DNA of 64,000 nt from an uncultured Clostridia bacterium (GCA_947627005.1 CANQUJ010000001.1:62001-126000); one strand, 5' to 3'; numbered from the stretch's first letter, positions 43,482 through 51,971 are shown. Notes: generated by a model not told the origin, from the sequence alone. Made by a program: numbers and translations.

Positions 43482-44666
43482 TTGGCGTTATTTTCAAAGA
43501 AAAGGGCGGAAACCGAGAGGTATTTCGCCGCGCAAACCGATTCGAGGGCGGAGAGCGGGTTTTTTAAGATCAGCCCGAGGAGCGCCCTCTGCGAAAAAGA
43601 GCTTTACGCCGACCTTAGAGAAAAGGTGCCGATAATCGACGCCTGCATAGGAAAGATAATAAGGCTTACGGGCGGGTTTAGGGCGATAGCGGACGACCCG
43701 GAGCTTCAGGGCGCTTTGGACGATTTTGTCGGGAGCGTCAGAGTAGGGGCCTCGGGGATAAGCCTTCACACCTTTTTGGACTGCTATCTCGATTCGCTTC
43801 TTACATACGGCAGCGCCCTTGCGGAGATGATATTCGACCGCGAGAGGGGAAAGCTTTCGGGCGTATACGTCGCACCGATGAGAAGGATCGAGATCAGAGA
43901 GGGAAAGGACCCGCTTTCGAGGCGGTATTTGGTCGGCGGAAAGCAGATCAGGGCCGGAAGGCCGGAAAATCTTATATTCACCGCCCTTGCGCCGACTGCG
44001 GAATCGCCCTTCGGAGTGTCGGTTTTAAAGGGGCTGCCGGCGATTTCGGCGATTCTTTTAAGAATCTACGACTGCATAGGGCAGAACTTCGACAGAGTCG
44101 GGAACGTTAGGTACGCGGTTACTTATAAACCCGCGGAGGACAGCGGCGACAGGGCTTTTGCGGCCGAAAGGGCCAAGCAGATCGCGAAAGAGTGGTCGAG
44201 CGGAATGGCGGCGATGAAAAACGGCGACGTAAGGGATTTTGTCGCGGTCGGGGACGTTTCGATCAAGGCGATCGGGGCGGACAACCAGATATTGGACACC
44301 GAAGTTCCGGTCAGGCAGCTTTTGGAGCAGCTTATTTCAAAGCTCGGGATACCGCCGTTTTTGCTCGGGCTTAACTGGAGCACCTCGGAGAGGATGTCTG
44401 CGCAGCAGACCGACATTCTGACCAGCGAGCTTGAATATTACAGGCGGCTTTTAGAGCCCGCGCTGAAAGAGATCTGCGGGGCGTTTTTAAGGCTTGAGGG
44501 CGGCGACGGCGGCCTTAGGATCGAATGGGAGAACATAAATCTTCAGGACGAATCGGAGCTTGCCCTTGCAAGACTGAGAAGGGCGCAGGCGAGGCAGATA
44601 GAAATTTTAAACCAAGAAAGAGAGGAGAAGGACAATGCCCGAATCGGCGATGGAGAAAATCAATAA
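43482..44666 (+). CDS. Phage portal protein
   Basis: A TTG start at 43482 follows GGAAGTG and gives 394 residues of the HK97/SPP1-like portal type. Recognisable parts are VPIIDACIGKIIRLTGGF near 50-67, ENLIFTALAPTAESPFGVS (about 161-179), and the C-terminal helix region with LGIPPFLLGLNWSTSERMSA. Portals form the dodecameric gate through which DNA enters the capsid. The end overlaps the protease gene by 32 bp, as is usual in phage head operons. The protein is shorter than many portals but within the family range. Confidence 0.88.
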   Translation: MALFSKKRAETERYFAAQTDSRAESGFFKISPRSALCEKELYADLREKVPIIDACIGKIIRLTGGFRAIADDPELQGALDDFVGSVRVGASGISLHTFLDCYLDSLLTYGSALAEMIFDRERGKLSGVYVAPMRRIEIREGKDPLSRRYLVGGKQIRAGRPENLIFTALAPTAESPFGVSVLKGLPAISAILLRIYDCIGQNFDRVGNVRYAVTYKPAEDSGDRAFAAERAKQIAKEWSSGMAAMKNGDVRDFVAVGDVSIKAIGADNQILDTEVPVRQLLEQLISKLGIPPFLLGLNWSTSERMSAQQTDILTSELEYYRRLLEPALKEICGAFLRLEGGDGGLRIEWENINLQDESELALARLRRAQARQIEILNQEREEKDNARIGDGENQ

Positions 44667-45477
44667 ATTTACCCGCCGCGAGCTTAAAGAGGACGAGGTT
44701 TACAGATTTTCGGTTATTTTATGCGACAACGAGATAGACCGCGACGGCGAGAAATTTACGAAGGAATCGCTTGAAAAGCTTTCTGAGCTTTATATCGGCA
44801 AGACGGGGATCTGGAGCCACGACCCGAAAGGGGAGAACCAGACCGCGAGAATATACGACGCGAGGGTGATCAGCGACCCGACGAGAAAAACCGCCGACGG
44901 CGAGGAATACAGATATCTTAAGGCCGAGGCTTATATGGTCAGGACCGAATCGAACGCCGATCTTATCAAAGAGATAGACGGCGGGATCAAAAAAGAGGTT
45001 TCGGTCGGGTGTTCGGTATCGAGGCAGATATGCTCGATCTGCGGGGCGGACCGCCGAAAAGGCGGGTGTATGCACCGAAAAGGGGCGACCTATTCGGGGA
45101 GAAAATGCTTCGACAAGCTTATCGACCCGACCGACGCCTATGAATGGAGCTTTGTGGCGGTCCCGGCGCAGCCCGCGGCGGGGGTCACGAAGAGATATTC
45201 GGAGGAAATTTCGGAAAAGGGCCCGGCGGCGAACGACATCGCGGAGGAACTTTGCGAAGACCTTAAAAAGGACATTTTGAGGCTTTCGTATTTGAGCGGA
45301 GACGGAATCCCGGCGGAGCTTACGAAGGCCGCCATCGAGAGAATGGAGCCCTTTGAGCTTTTAAAGCTTAAGCGGGCGCTGTATAAGTCGGCGGTTTCAT
45401 ATGAGAGAGGCGAGCTTGAAAAGGCGCTCGCCGGAAACGGCAGAGACGCGGAAGCAAATTCGAGTTTTCGCGTTTGA
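44635..45477 (+). CDS. Prohead-protease-like protein with zinc-binding cluster
   Basis: The ATG at 44635 has AGGAGAAGG upstream. Residues 1-180 resemble a caudoviral prohead protease: H62 in GIWSHDP and S123 in KKEVSVGCS sit where the S78-type His-Ser pair is expected. An unusual Cys/His cluster follows (C133, C136, C145, H147, plus C158), likely a zinc knuckle inserted after the catalytic strand. The C-terminal 90 residues are charged and helical and may be a scaffold. Position between portal and capsid fits maturation protease. The exact family is inferred from motif spacing and gene order. Confidence 0.72.
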   Translation: MPESAMEKINKFTRRELKEDEVYRFSVILCDNEIDRDGEKFTKESLEKLSELYIGKTGIWSHDPKGENQTARIYDARVISDPTRKTADGEEYRYLKAEAYMVRTESNADLIKEIDGGIKKEVSVGCSVSRQICSICGADRRKGGCMHRKGATYSGRKCFDKLIDPTDAYEWSFVAVPAQPAAGVTKRYSEEISEKGPAANDIAEELCEDLKKDILRLSYLSGDGIPAELTKAAIERMEPFELLKLKRALYKSAVSYERGELEKALAGNGRDAEANSSFRV

Positions 45478-45515
45478 ATAAAAAATTTTTTAAAAAAGAA
45501 AGGAAAAAAACAACT

Positions 45516-46499
45516 ATGTACGACAACATCATTCTTGAAAAAGGACTTTACAACATTTGCGGCAAGACCTTTACCGAGGCCTTGAGAGAGCTTGACGCCG
45601 ACGAAAACTACGCCGGCACCGAGCTTGAGGGGCTCGACCCTTTTGAGCGCCAGCTTAAGCGCTTCGACATAAAGGTAAGCGGCGCCGACTCGGACAGAGT
45701 CGAGAAATTCTTCAGCACCACCCAGTCTGCGATACTCTTCCCCGAGTTCGTCCGCAGGTGCATCAAGGCGGGAATGGACCGCGCTTCGGTTCTTCCGCAC
45801 ATTGTGGCCGCGACGACCTATACCGACGGCGCGGACTATCGCGGGATATCGGTTACGGACAGCGATTCTTTGCTTCCCGTCGCGACGGTGGAGGCCGGAA
45901 AGGAATTCCCGAAGACGACCGTCGGCAGCGCCGAGAGCACCGTATCTGTCGCAAAATACGGCAGACAGATTCAGGCGGTATACGAGGTCATCAGAAAGCA
46001 GAGGCTCGACCTGTTCGGGGTCATTCTTAAGGCGGTAGGCGCGCAGGTTTCGGAGAACATCAACAAGGCCGCAGCGGCGGTTTTGATGAACGGAGTTTCG
46101 CCGACCGAGACCGCGGCGAACGCGATCTCCTATTCCGACCTCGCTTCATTCTGGGGCTCGATGACCGACAGAAGCATGACCGCTATGCTCGTCGCGCCCG
46201 ACCTTATGGCCGATATTCTGGCGCTTGAAGAGATGAAAAACTGCGGCGGAGACATCGGCAGCGGCGCGGTCGACACGCCCTTCGGCGTTAAGCTCGTCAA
46301 ATGCGCCGGGCTTGACGCGGGCACCGCGATAGGAGTAGACTCGGGCAGCGCGCTTGAAGCTGTTCTCGGGACCGACGTGGTAGTCGACAGCGACAAGCTT
46401 ATTTCGGCGCAGATCGACTGCATCACCTTCAGCGTGAACATAGGATTTTCCAAGATCTACCCCTCTGCGGTAAAGGTCTTGAAGCTTAAGGCCGAATAA
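45516..46499 (+). CDS. Major capsid protein
   Basis: The ATG at 45516 is preferred over an in-frame TTG at 45474; AGAAAGGA lies 11 bp upstream. The 327-residue protein has the order expected of HK97-fold capsid proteins: an N-terminal arm, an E-loop-like region near 85-130, and a C-terminal segment DCITFSVNIGFSKIYPSAVKVLKL (recognisable in its middle, SVNIGFSKIYPSAVKV). It would assemble the shell. It directly follows the protease gene, and a hairpin closes it off from the connector gene downstream, as is usual where capsid is needed in excess. Confidence 0.85.
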   Translation: MYDNIILEKGLYNICGKTFTEALRELDADENYAGTELEGLDPFERQLKRFDIKVSGADSDRVEKFFSTTQSAILFPEFVRRCIKAGMDRASVLPHIVAATTYTDGADYRGISVTDSDSLLPVATVEAGKEFPKTTVGSAESTVSVAKYGRQIQAVYEVIRKQRLDLFGVILKAVGAQVSENINKAAAAVLMNGVSPTETAANAISYSDLASFWGSMTDRSMTAMLVAPDLMADILALEEMKNCGGDIGSGAVDTPFGVKLVKCAGLDAGTAIGVDSGSALEAVLGTDVVVDSDKLISAQIDCITFSVNIGFSKIYPSAVKVLKLKAE

Positions 46500-46519
46500 G
46501 AGCGGCTTTTTGAAAAAAT

Positions 46520-46546
46520 CGCCCGCAGGGGAGGACCTTGCGGGCG
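46520..46546 (+). terminator. Hairpin after the capsid gene (possible attenuator or mRNA stabiliser)
   Basis: CGCCCGCA at 46520-46527 pairs perfectly with 46539-46546 around an 11-base loop. There is no T-run, so partial termination or 3'-end protection of the capsid message is more likely than full termination. Confidence 0.5.
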
Positions 46547-46575
46547 GGAAATTTATCTTTGAAAGGAAGAAGAGA

Positions 46576-46956
46576 ATGGACAGACTTGACTTAGAGGCGG
46601 TTTTTAAGGGGTTTGCGGCCCTTGCGAAGCTTACCGACGAGGAGGCCGAGGCGTATCGGCCGACGGTTAAATCGGCGAAGGCATATTTCGAGAGGCTTAT
46701 ACTTAGGGATTTCGAGCCGGAGGGCGAAAAGGACCTTTGCGAATACGCCTGCGCCTGCAAGGCGTTTTTCGACTACACCGTTTTTTGCGCGGCTTCGATC
46801 AAAAGCTTTTCTTCGCAGACCGGCGGGATATATACGAGGGTTTTGGGGAGCGAGACGGTCAAAAACGCCGAGCGGCTTATGAGAAATTCCTTTGCGGCGC
46901 TTCCGCCCGGGCTTATCAGAGACGACGGGTTTGTTTTTGAAGGAGCGGAGGGATAG
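46576..46956 (+). CDS. Putative head-tail connector protein
   Basis: The ATG at 46576 follows AAAGGAAGAAG; a longer frame from 46510 would read through the hairpin and is rejected. The 126-residue protein is mostly helical with several cysteines (CEYACACKAFFDY), and resembles small connector/adaptor proteins in position and size rather than by a strong motif. It sits directly after the capsid gene, where gp6-like adaptors are encoded in HK97-type phages. Confidence 0.6.
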   Translation: MDRLDLEAVFKGFAALAKLTDEEAEAYRPTVKSAKAYFERLILRDFEPEGEKDLCEYACACKAFFDYTVFCAASIKSFSSQTGGIYTRVLGSETVKNAERLMRNSFAALPPGLIRDDGFVFEGAEG

Positions 46957-46958
46957 AG

Positions 46959-47705
46959 ATGTTTGAAGCGCAGCTTGGGCTTATAAATTCGGCGCTTGAG
47001 GGGATATTCGACAGAGTTTTGAATATCTTCGAGGAAATCAATATGCAGGAGCACCGAAACGAGCTTATCTGCTTTACCGGAGTCGACGGCTATAGATTAG
47101 GAGAAACGGAGGCCGGGGGCGAAGGGTCGATAAGGCGGGCGGAGGCAGTGTTTGTCATTAAAGCGCTCGGAAAAAGGGCGATGAGCGCGGCGGAGCTTTG
47201 CGAGATATTCGACGAAAAGGCCGCGCCCGCAGCAAGGGCGGCGATACCCACGGCGAAGGAGCTTAAAAGGCTGCCCTGCGTTTTTCTTAAAGATTCGGGG
47301 AGATACTGCGTTTCGGCGGAGATTTCGGCGGAAATATCTGAGAGCGCCGCGGAAATACCGGAAAATATCGGGTTTTCGGTCGGCGGGGAGTTTTACCCCT
47401 GTATGAAGAGCTTTGAGATAAAGAGAGAGGTCAAAACCGGCGAGACCCCGACGATAGGAAGCGGGATAAGGACGAGAGTGGTCGGAACGAGGCCGCTTAG
47501 AATTAAGGCCTTCGGGAAGACAGCCGGCGGCGCGGGCCCGGCGGTTTATACGAAGCTTTCTTTGAATCTTGGGGCGGCGGCGCAGACGGTTACGGTCGGC
47601 GGATTGAGCTTTGGGCTTATGGTTATGACCGGGCTTGAGCTTAGCGCCGAAAGCGACGGCAGCGGGAAGATCGAGGCGGAGTTTACGGAGGTGAACGAGA
47701 GTTGA
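46959..47705 (+). CDS. Phage-like structural protein of unknown role
   Basis: The 248-residue gene is not recognised. It starts 2 bp after the connector gene with GGAGGG-like sequence upstream. The N-terminal half is helical and charged; the C-terminal half is beta-rich (GFSVGGEFYPCMKSFEI, then GSGIRTRVVGTRPLRIKAFGK), like small tail or closure proteins with a beta-barrel. It overlaps the next gene by 4 bp, so they are co-translated. A tail-terminator or completion role is possible from position only. Confidence 0.55.
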   Translation: MFEAQLGLINSALEGIFDRVLNIFEEINMQEHRNELICFTGVDGYRLGETEAGGEGSIRRAEAVFVIKALGKRAMSAAELCEIFDEKAAPAARAAIPTAKELKRLPCVFLKDSGRYCVSAEISAEISESAAEIPENIGFSVGGEFYPCMKSFEIKREVKTGETPTIGSGIRTRVVGTRPLRIKAFGKTAGGAGPAVYTKLSLNLGAAAQTVTVGGLSFGLMVMTGLELSAESDGSGKIEAEFTEVNES

Positions 47706-48640
47706 GCCGAAGCGTTGTTTTAACGGTAAGGTTTTTGAGAACTCTCGGGACCCTTGCGAACTGCTGCATAAACTTCAGATTTGAAAAAGAGCGCTACACG
47801 CCCTATACGAAGCTTTCGGGGGAGTGGTATTGCCCGAAGAACTTCAACATCGCGGAGGTGGTCGCGGTTATGCTGAATATTGACGGCGTTATGATCCACT
47901 ACGGCTACCCGACCGGCATCGAGATTATAAAGCGGGACGGAAGAACAGTCCTTAAGGTTTCGAGCGTGGGATATACCGCGGCGTTGGCCTCTAATCAATG
48001 CAAGGACGGGCTTTTGACGGACGTCGACCTTAGCGGGCTTGCGGCGGCCGGAACGGCGATACCGATTGTCGCCTATCAGCAGAACACGCCGACGGTAAAC
48101 TACGTCAACTATTACGACGGAACCAGCTCGTGGGACGCGATAGTTTGTTATTCGCTTCGCGCGAGCGGAAAATACCCCTATATTTACGGCTACAACACCG
48201 TCAGGATCGAGCCGCACGACAACCCGAAGGTTTATTCGATCTCGGAGAGCGAGCTTGTTTCAAGGGGGAGCGGGACGGATTATTCCAAGATGATATCATA
48301 TATCAGCGAAAAGGACGTAGACGGTACGCCGGCGGCCTTTACCGCGACCAACGGCCTTGCGGCGCAGAGAACGATAGTCCGCGCGAGGGAAATCAACTTC
48401 GACCGCGAGTGGATAATGGATTCGGAAGCGGGGCTTAGGCACAGGATAAACTATTCGATGAGGGCGATAAACTACGATTCCTTCGGATTTTGCGGCTATG
48501 CGGGCCTCGACCTTTTGGACAGATTCAGGCTTGAGGGCGCGGGCTTTGAGGGAGAAGTCGACAGAGTTGTCGTCACCGCCTCGGCGGAAAAGGGATTTGT
48601 GACGACGGTAGAATGTTATCACGACGGATACTGCGCCTAA
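47702..48640 (+). CDS. Putative baseplate-hub-like phage protein
   Basis: A TTG start at 47702 overlaps the previous stop. The 312-residue protein looks like one domain family: YTPYTKLSGEWYCPKNFN, then IHYGYPTGIEIIKRDGR, SSWDAIVCYSLRASGKYPYI and VRIEPHDNPKVYSISESELV. The pattern of a short membrane-free beta barrel followed by a W-D-I-C-L helix and a V-x-x-D-x-x-x-I strand recalls Mu gp44 / late-control hub proteins. It is the last phage-like gene; the next sequence is the dispersed repeat. No tape-measure or tail-tube gene accompanies it, which is odd for a hub. Confidence 0.5.
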   Translation: MSRSVVLTVRFLRTLGTLANCCINFRFEKERYTPYTKLSGEWYCPKNFNIAEVVAVMLNIDGVMIHYGYPTGIEIIKRDGRTVLKVSSVGYTAALASNQCKDGLLTDVDLSGLAAAGTAIPIVAYQQNTPTVNYVNYYDGTSSWDAIVCYSLRASGKYPYIYGYNTVRIEPHDNPKVYSISESELVSRGSGTDYSKMISYISEKDVDGTPAAFTATNGLAAQRTIVRAREINFDREWIMDSEAGLRHRINYSMRAINYDSFGFCGYAGLDLLDRFRLEGAGFEGEVDRVVVTASAEKGFVTTVECYHDGYCA

Positions 48641-48641
48641 A

Positions 48642-48750
48642 GCAGAAGACAGAAATCAGAGGTCGGAGGTCAGAAGATAGAAAGGCCGAAATCGCACAAA
48701 TTTCCGAAAACAACTTCCGATTTCCGACTATCCGATATCTGCCAATCTGA
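48642..48750. repeat. Dispersed repeat, copy B
   Basis: Matches copy A at 38901-39018: the 63 bp at 48688-48750 are 55/63 identical, with the same 18-bp gap between the perfect 26-bp core (48688-48713) and a 19-bp block with one mismatch (48732-48750). It starts two bases after the hub-like stop and encodes the final residues (about RLADIG) of the convergent ABC ATPase. Confidence 0.8.
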
Positions 48751-49312
48751 ACAGCGCGCAGCCGAGGGCGGCGGCCTCTTCTTTTGAGTGGGTCACGAGG
48801 ATAAGGGTTTTGTCTTTTGTGCGAAGCTTTATCTCTTCGATCACCGAGGGGAGAGTCTCGGAGTCGATGCCCTTAAATGGCTCGTCCAAGATCAAGAGGT
48901 CGAAGTCGCCGACGAGGGCGCGGGCGATCGCGACCCTGCGGCGCTCCCCCCCGGAAAGAGAGGAGACCGGCTTTTTTAAAAGCTCGCCGGAAATTCCGAG
49001 CGCGGCAAGGGTATTCGGGACTATCGAGGGATCGGCGCCCTTTTTTAATACGAGGCGGCAGTTTTTGATCGCGCCGAGGGGTTCGATAAGGCGGTCTTCT
49101 TGGAAAACCTCGGAGATTTTAAGCCCTTCGGGGCGGGAGATTTCGCCGGAATCGGGCTTTATAAGGCCGGTTATGAGGTTTAGAAGAGTGGTTTTTCCGG
49201 CGCCGGAGCGGCCGGTTATCGCGAGCTTCGCGCAGTCCCCGATATCGAGGGAAAAATCTTTTAAAACGGTTTGGCCGCCGAAGGATTTTGAGACGTTTTT
49301 AAGAGAGATCAT
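48728..49312 (-). CDS. ABC transporter ATPase, nitrate/sulfonate/taurine importer type
   Basis: The 194-residue ATPase has Walker A GRSGAGKTT, Q-loop region, signature LSGGERRRVAIARAL, Walker B LLILDEP and the switch His in LVTHSKEEA. It is shorter than the usual 240-260 residues and stops soon after the switch region; the last residues come from dispersed-repeat DNA, so the C-terminal tail may have been replaced. It overlaps the permease gene by 4 bp and powers the importer encoded with it. Confidence 0.92.
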   Translation of the reverse strand: MISLKNVSKSFGGQTVLKDFSLDIGDCAKLAITGRSGAGKTTLLNLITGLIKPDSGEISRPEGLKISEVFQEDRLIEPLGAIKNCRLVLKKGADPSIVPNTLAALGISGELLKKPVSSLSGGERRRVAIARALVGDFDLLILDEPFKGIDSETLPSVIEEIKLRTKDKTLILVTHSKEEAAALGCALFRLADIG

Positions 49313-50091
49313 CTTTCAAGGCCCTCCGTCTTTTTCTTTATAAGCCCGAGCAGCGCCATAAAGAGCTTCTCGAAAATCGCGCTGACGGCGATTATCACGG
49401 CGGTCCAGGCCAAAAGGTCGCCGGTCTCGAAATAGAGCTTGGCCTTATAAAGCTTTTCGCCGATCGAGCCGCCGCTTATTCCGATGACCTCGGCCGCGAC
49501 GCCGCTCTTCCAGCAAAGGCCGAGCGCAACCGAGCAGCCGGAACTTAGGAACGGAAGAATTTGGGGGAAATAGATGTAGACAAGGCGCTTGGGGCGGCTT
49601 ATCCGGAAGACCTCGGCCATTTCGGAAAGGCTTTTGTCGGCGCTCTCTATGCCCTTTAAAACGTTGAGATAGATGACCGGGAAGACCATCAAAAACGAGA
49701 TGAACATTGAAAGGTTGCGGCTTCCGAACCAGATTATCGCGAGGATTATGAAGGAGGCGACCGGGGTCGCTTTTATCACAGAGGTTATGGGCTCTAAAAG
49801 AATCTTTACGGCGCTTATTCTGCTTGAAACCGCCGCGAGAATAATCCCGAGGGCGAGCGCCGCGAAGAAGCCGGTTAAAATTCTTATCGAGGAAAAGGCG
49901 ACGGCGGAGCGAAATTCGGCGGTCTGAATTAAAGCGACAAGGCGCTTTAGGGCAGTCGGCGGGGAGCAGATTATGAGCTCGCTGTTTACAACATGGGCCA
50001 AAGCCCCCCAGACCGCGATCCAGAAGGCTATGGCCGAAGCTTTTAATATTGTTTTTTTGAGTTTACTCTGCCGAGTAGTAGAATCCTTCAT
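49309..50091 (-). CDS. ABC transporter permease, SsuC/TauC type
   Basis: The 260-residue integral membrane protein has about six helices and a binding-protein-dependent-permease EAA-type loop (EVFRISRPKRLVYIYFPQILP). A GGAGGAGAG site precedes the ATG at 50091, inside the 3' end of the binding-protein gene, so the overlap of 29 bp is real. The family imports sulfonates, nitrate, pyrimidine precursors or aromatic compounds; the substrate is not fixed by sequence. Confidence 0.93.
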   Translation of the reverse strand: MKDSTTRQSKLKKTILKASAIAFWIAVWGALAHVVNSELIICSPPTALKRLVALIQTAEFRSAVAFSSIRILTGFFAALALGIILAAVSSRISAVKILLEPITSVIKATPVASFIILAIIWFGSRNLSMFISFLMVFPVIYLNVLKGIESADKSLSEMAEVFRISRPKRLVYIYFPQILPFLSSGCSVALGLCWKSGVAAEVIGISGGSIGEKLYKAKLYFETGDLLAWTAVIIAVSAIFEKLFMALLGLIKKKTEGLER

Positions 50092-51154
50092 CGGGAAGCT
50101 CTCCTCCGACCGAGGTCGGGTCGCTGTTGAACAGGACGGTCAGATAGTTTTCGACGTCGGTTTTCATATCCGCGCCGGTTTTAAAGACGATGTTGCAATA
50201 GGGCAGGGCCTTTTTGGCGACCCCTTCGGCGACGATATCGTATTTTCCGACGAGCGCGGCCGCGGCTTCGGTATCGGAGTTGACGAATTCCGCCGAAGCG
50301 GCGTAGTCGGCCATAAAGGCGGCGACAGCGTCGGGGTTTTGCTCGATAAATTCGCTGCGGGCTATCGTCACGCCGGTGACGAGCTGGGTGCCGTCGATCT
50401 TGTTCCACTCTTCGGTGAGGTCGAAGACGATCCGAAGGTTTTCGTTTTGGTTCATCGCGACGGTGACGTAGGGCTGGGGCAGAACGGCTATCGCGTCGAC
50501 GGATTCGGACATTTTAGCGGCGACTTCGGTAGCCTCGGAGAGGTATTCGATGTTGACGTCGGAGGCCGGGTCAATGCCGTTTTGGGTCAGAATATAGTTC
50601 AGAACATATTCGGGGGTGGTGCCCTTGCCGGTCGAGTAGACCGTCTTGCCCTTGAGGTCGGCTATCGACTGAAGGGGCTCTTCGGTATCGGGGGCGGATT
50701 CGGGATCCGAAGCGGCGAGGACGTAGAGCACGCCGAGGGTGTTAATTCCGAGGGTTTTGATACCCTTTTCGGTCTTTTTATAGAGCACCGAGGCGAGGTT
50801 GCAGGGGACGTTTGCGACGTCGATCTCGCCGTTCACCAAAAGGCCGACTATTTCGTCGGCGGTGCCGAAGATTTGAACGTCGTAGGAATTAGAAGTAAGG
50901 CCGTTGTCCGAGTCGTCCATAAGCTTGACCATTCCCATGGTGGTCGGGCCCTTTAACGAGGCTATGCGGACGGTAACGGGTTCGGCGGCTTCCGGCTCGG
51001 AATCGTCTTCGGGGGAAGCCGGTTCGGGGGTGATATCGCCGGAGACGACGTTATTTTCGCCCTCGGGCGAGGGGGACTTTTCGGCGCAGGCGGACATCAG
51101 CCCGGCGACCGTTACTACTGCAATCAGCAGCGCGATGATTTTTTTGAGTTTCAT
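50063..51154 (-). CDS. ABC importer substrate-binding lipoprotein
   Basis: The 363-residue protein has a lipoprotein signal (LMSAC), a Glu/Ser-rich spacer and an NMT1/SsuA-like periplasmic-binding fold (KGPTTMGMVKLMDDSD, DLKGKTVYSTGKGTTPEYVL). It captures the ligand at the membrane surface and delivers it to the permease. The preceding gene, 12 bp upstream, is a Crp/Fnr regulator, so the whole importer belongs to one operon with its control gene. Confidence 0.92.
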   Translation of the reverse strand: MKLKKIIALLIAVVTVAGLMSACAEKSPSPEGENNVVSGDITPEPASPEDDSEPEAAEPVTVRIASLKGPTTMGMVKLMDDSDNGLTSNSYDVQIFGTADEIVGLLVNGEIDVANVPCNLASVLYKKTEKGIKTLGINTLGVLYVLAASDPESAPDTEEPLQSIADLKGKTVYSTGKGTTPEYVLNYILTQNGIDPASDVNIEYLSEATEVAAKMSESVDAIAVLPQPYVTVAMNQNENLRIVFDLTEEWNKIDGTQLVTGVTIARSEFIEQNPDAVAAFMADYAASAEFVNSDTEAAAALVGKYDIVAEGVAKKALPYCNIVFKTGADMKTDVENYLTVLFNSDPTSVGGELPDEGFYYSAE

Positions 51155-51166
51155 TTCAATACTCCC

Positions 51167-51802
51167 TTATACAGATTTATTTTCGGCGAGGATTATCGCC
51201 GCTCCGCTCGGGTCGACGGAAATTCGGCCTTCGGCCTCGAGCTTTTTAAACGCGCGAAACAGAGACGAGCGCGAAATGCCGAGCCTTCGCGCAAGCTCGT
51301 CTTTAGAGAACGAAAGGTGCGCCCTTCCGCCCTCTGCCCTTGAGACAAGGTATTTCATAAGCCTCTCGGTGCAGTCGGAGACCGAAAAAAGGCTCAGTCT
51401 TTCGGCGAGATAGAGCATTTTTTCGTTGCATAGCCTTACATAGCGATACATAAGGCCGGCGTCTTCGCCCAAAACGCGGGCAAACTCTTCTTTAGGAATA
51501 AAGAAGATCTTGGTCTTGACCCTTGCGCGAAGCTTTGTCGGCATACTTTCGCTTACGAAGATGTTGCAGATGCCGAACTCTCCTCCTTTTTTAAGAATCG
51601 AGACGGAGCTTTCTTCGCTTGCGGCGACCGTCAAACTTCCGGATACGACGAGGCCGAGACATTCTACGCCGTTTTGAGACTCTTTGATCTCATCCCCGCG
51701 GGAAAATTTTATGCAGAATCCGCCGCGGAAAACGGCGGGCGAAACCCCGCGAAATAGCGACGAGCTTTCAAATGCGGCGCGGACCGCCGAGAAGTCTTCC
51801 AT
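51167..51802 (-). CDS. Crp/Fnr-family transcription regulator
   Basis: The ATG at 51802 follows GGGGGGAT; the longer frame to 51871 is not used. The 211-residue protein has an N-terminal cyclic-nucleotide-type beta roll (about 10-125; EFGICNIF) and a C-terminal winged helix (LSFSKDELARRLGISRSSLFRAFKKL). No Cys cluster for an Fnr-type iron-sulfur centre is seen. It is the first gene of the importer operon and probably regulates it, perhaps in response to the imported compound or redox state. Confidence 0.9.
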   Translation of the reverse strand: MEDFSAVRAAFESSSLFRGVSPAVFRGGFCIKFSRGDEIKESQNGVECLGLVVSGSLTVAASEESSVSILKKGGEFGICNIFVSESMPTKLRARVKTKIFFIPKEEFARVLGEDAGLMYRYVRLCNEKMLYLAERLSLFSVSDCTERLMKYLVSRAEGGRAHLSFSKDELARRLGISRSSLFRAFKKLEAEGRISVDPSGAAIILAENKSV

Positions 51803-51829
51803 AAAATAATATCCCCCCGATATTTTCAA

Positions 51830-51859
51830 ATTATAACATATCTGAAAACAAATTGTTAA
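51830..51859 (-). promoter_or_regulatory. Promoter of the Crp/ABC importer operon
   Basis: On the minus strand TTAACA (51854-51859) and TATAAT (51830-51835) are 18 bp apart, 27 bp before the start codon. Confidence 0.65.
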
Positions 51860-51921
51860 ATACCGTCTCAAATGATACTATTTCGGCGTGAAAAAGTCAA
51901 GCAAAAAAATGCGGAAAGGTA

Positions 51922-51950
51922 TTGAAAATTGGAAAAGTTTGTGTTATAAT
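51922..51950 (+). promoter_or_regulatory. Promoter of the M29 aminopeptidase
   Basis: TTGAAA (51922-51927) and TATAAT (51945-51950) are 17 bp apart, 90 bp before the ATG at 52041. Confidence 0.85.
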
Positions 51951-51971
51951 AACTCCGTTGTTTTTTGAATC

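Noticed and set aside
49973-50956. 327-codon plus-strand frame opposite the binding-protein gene
   Set aside because: Gly/Val-rich shadow of the ABC binding protein; no start signals.
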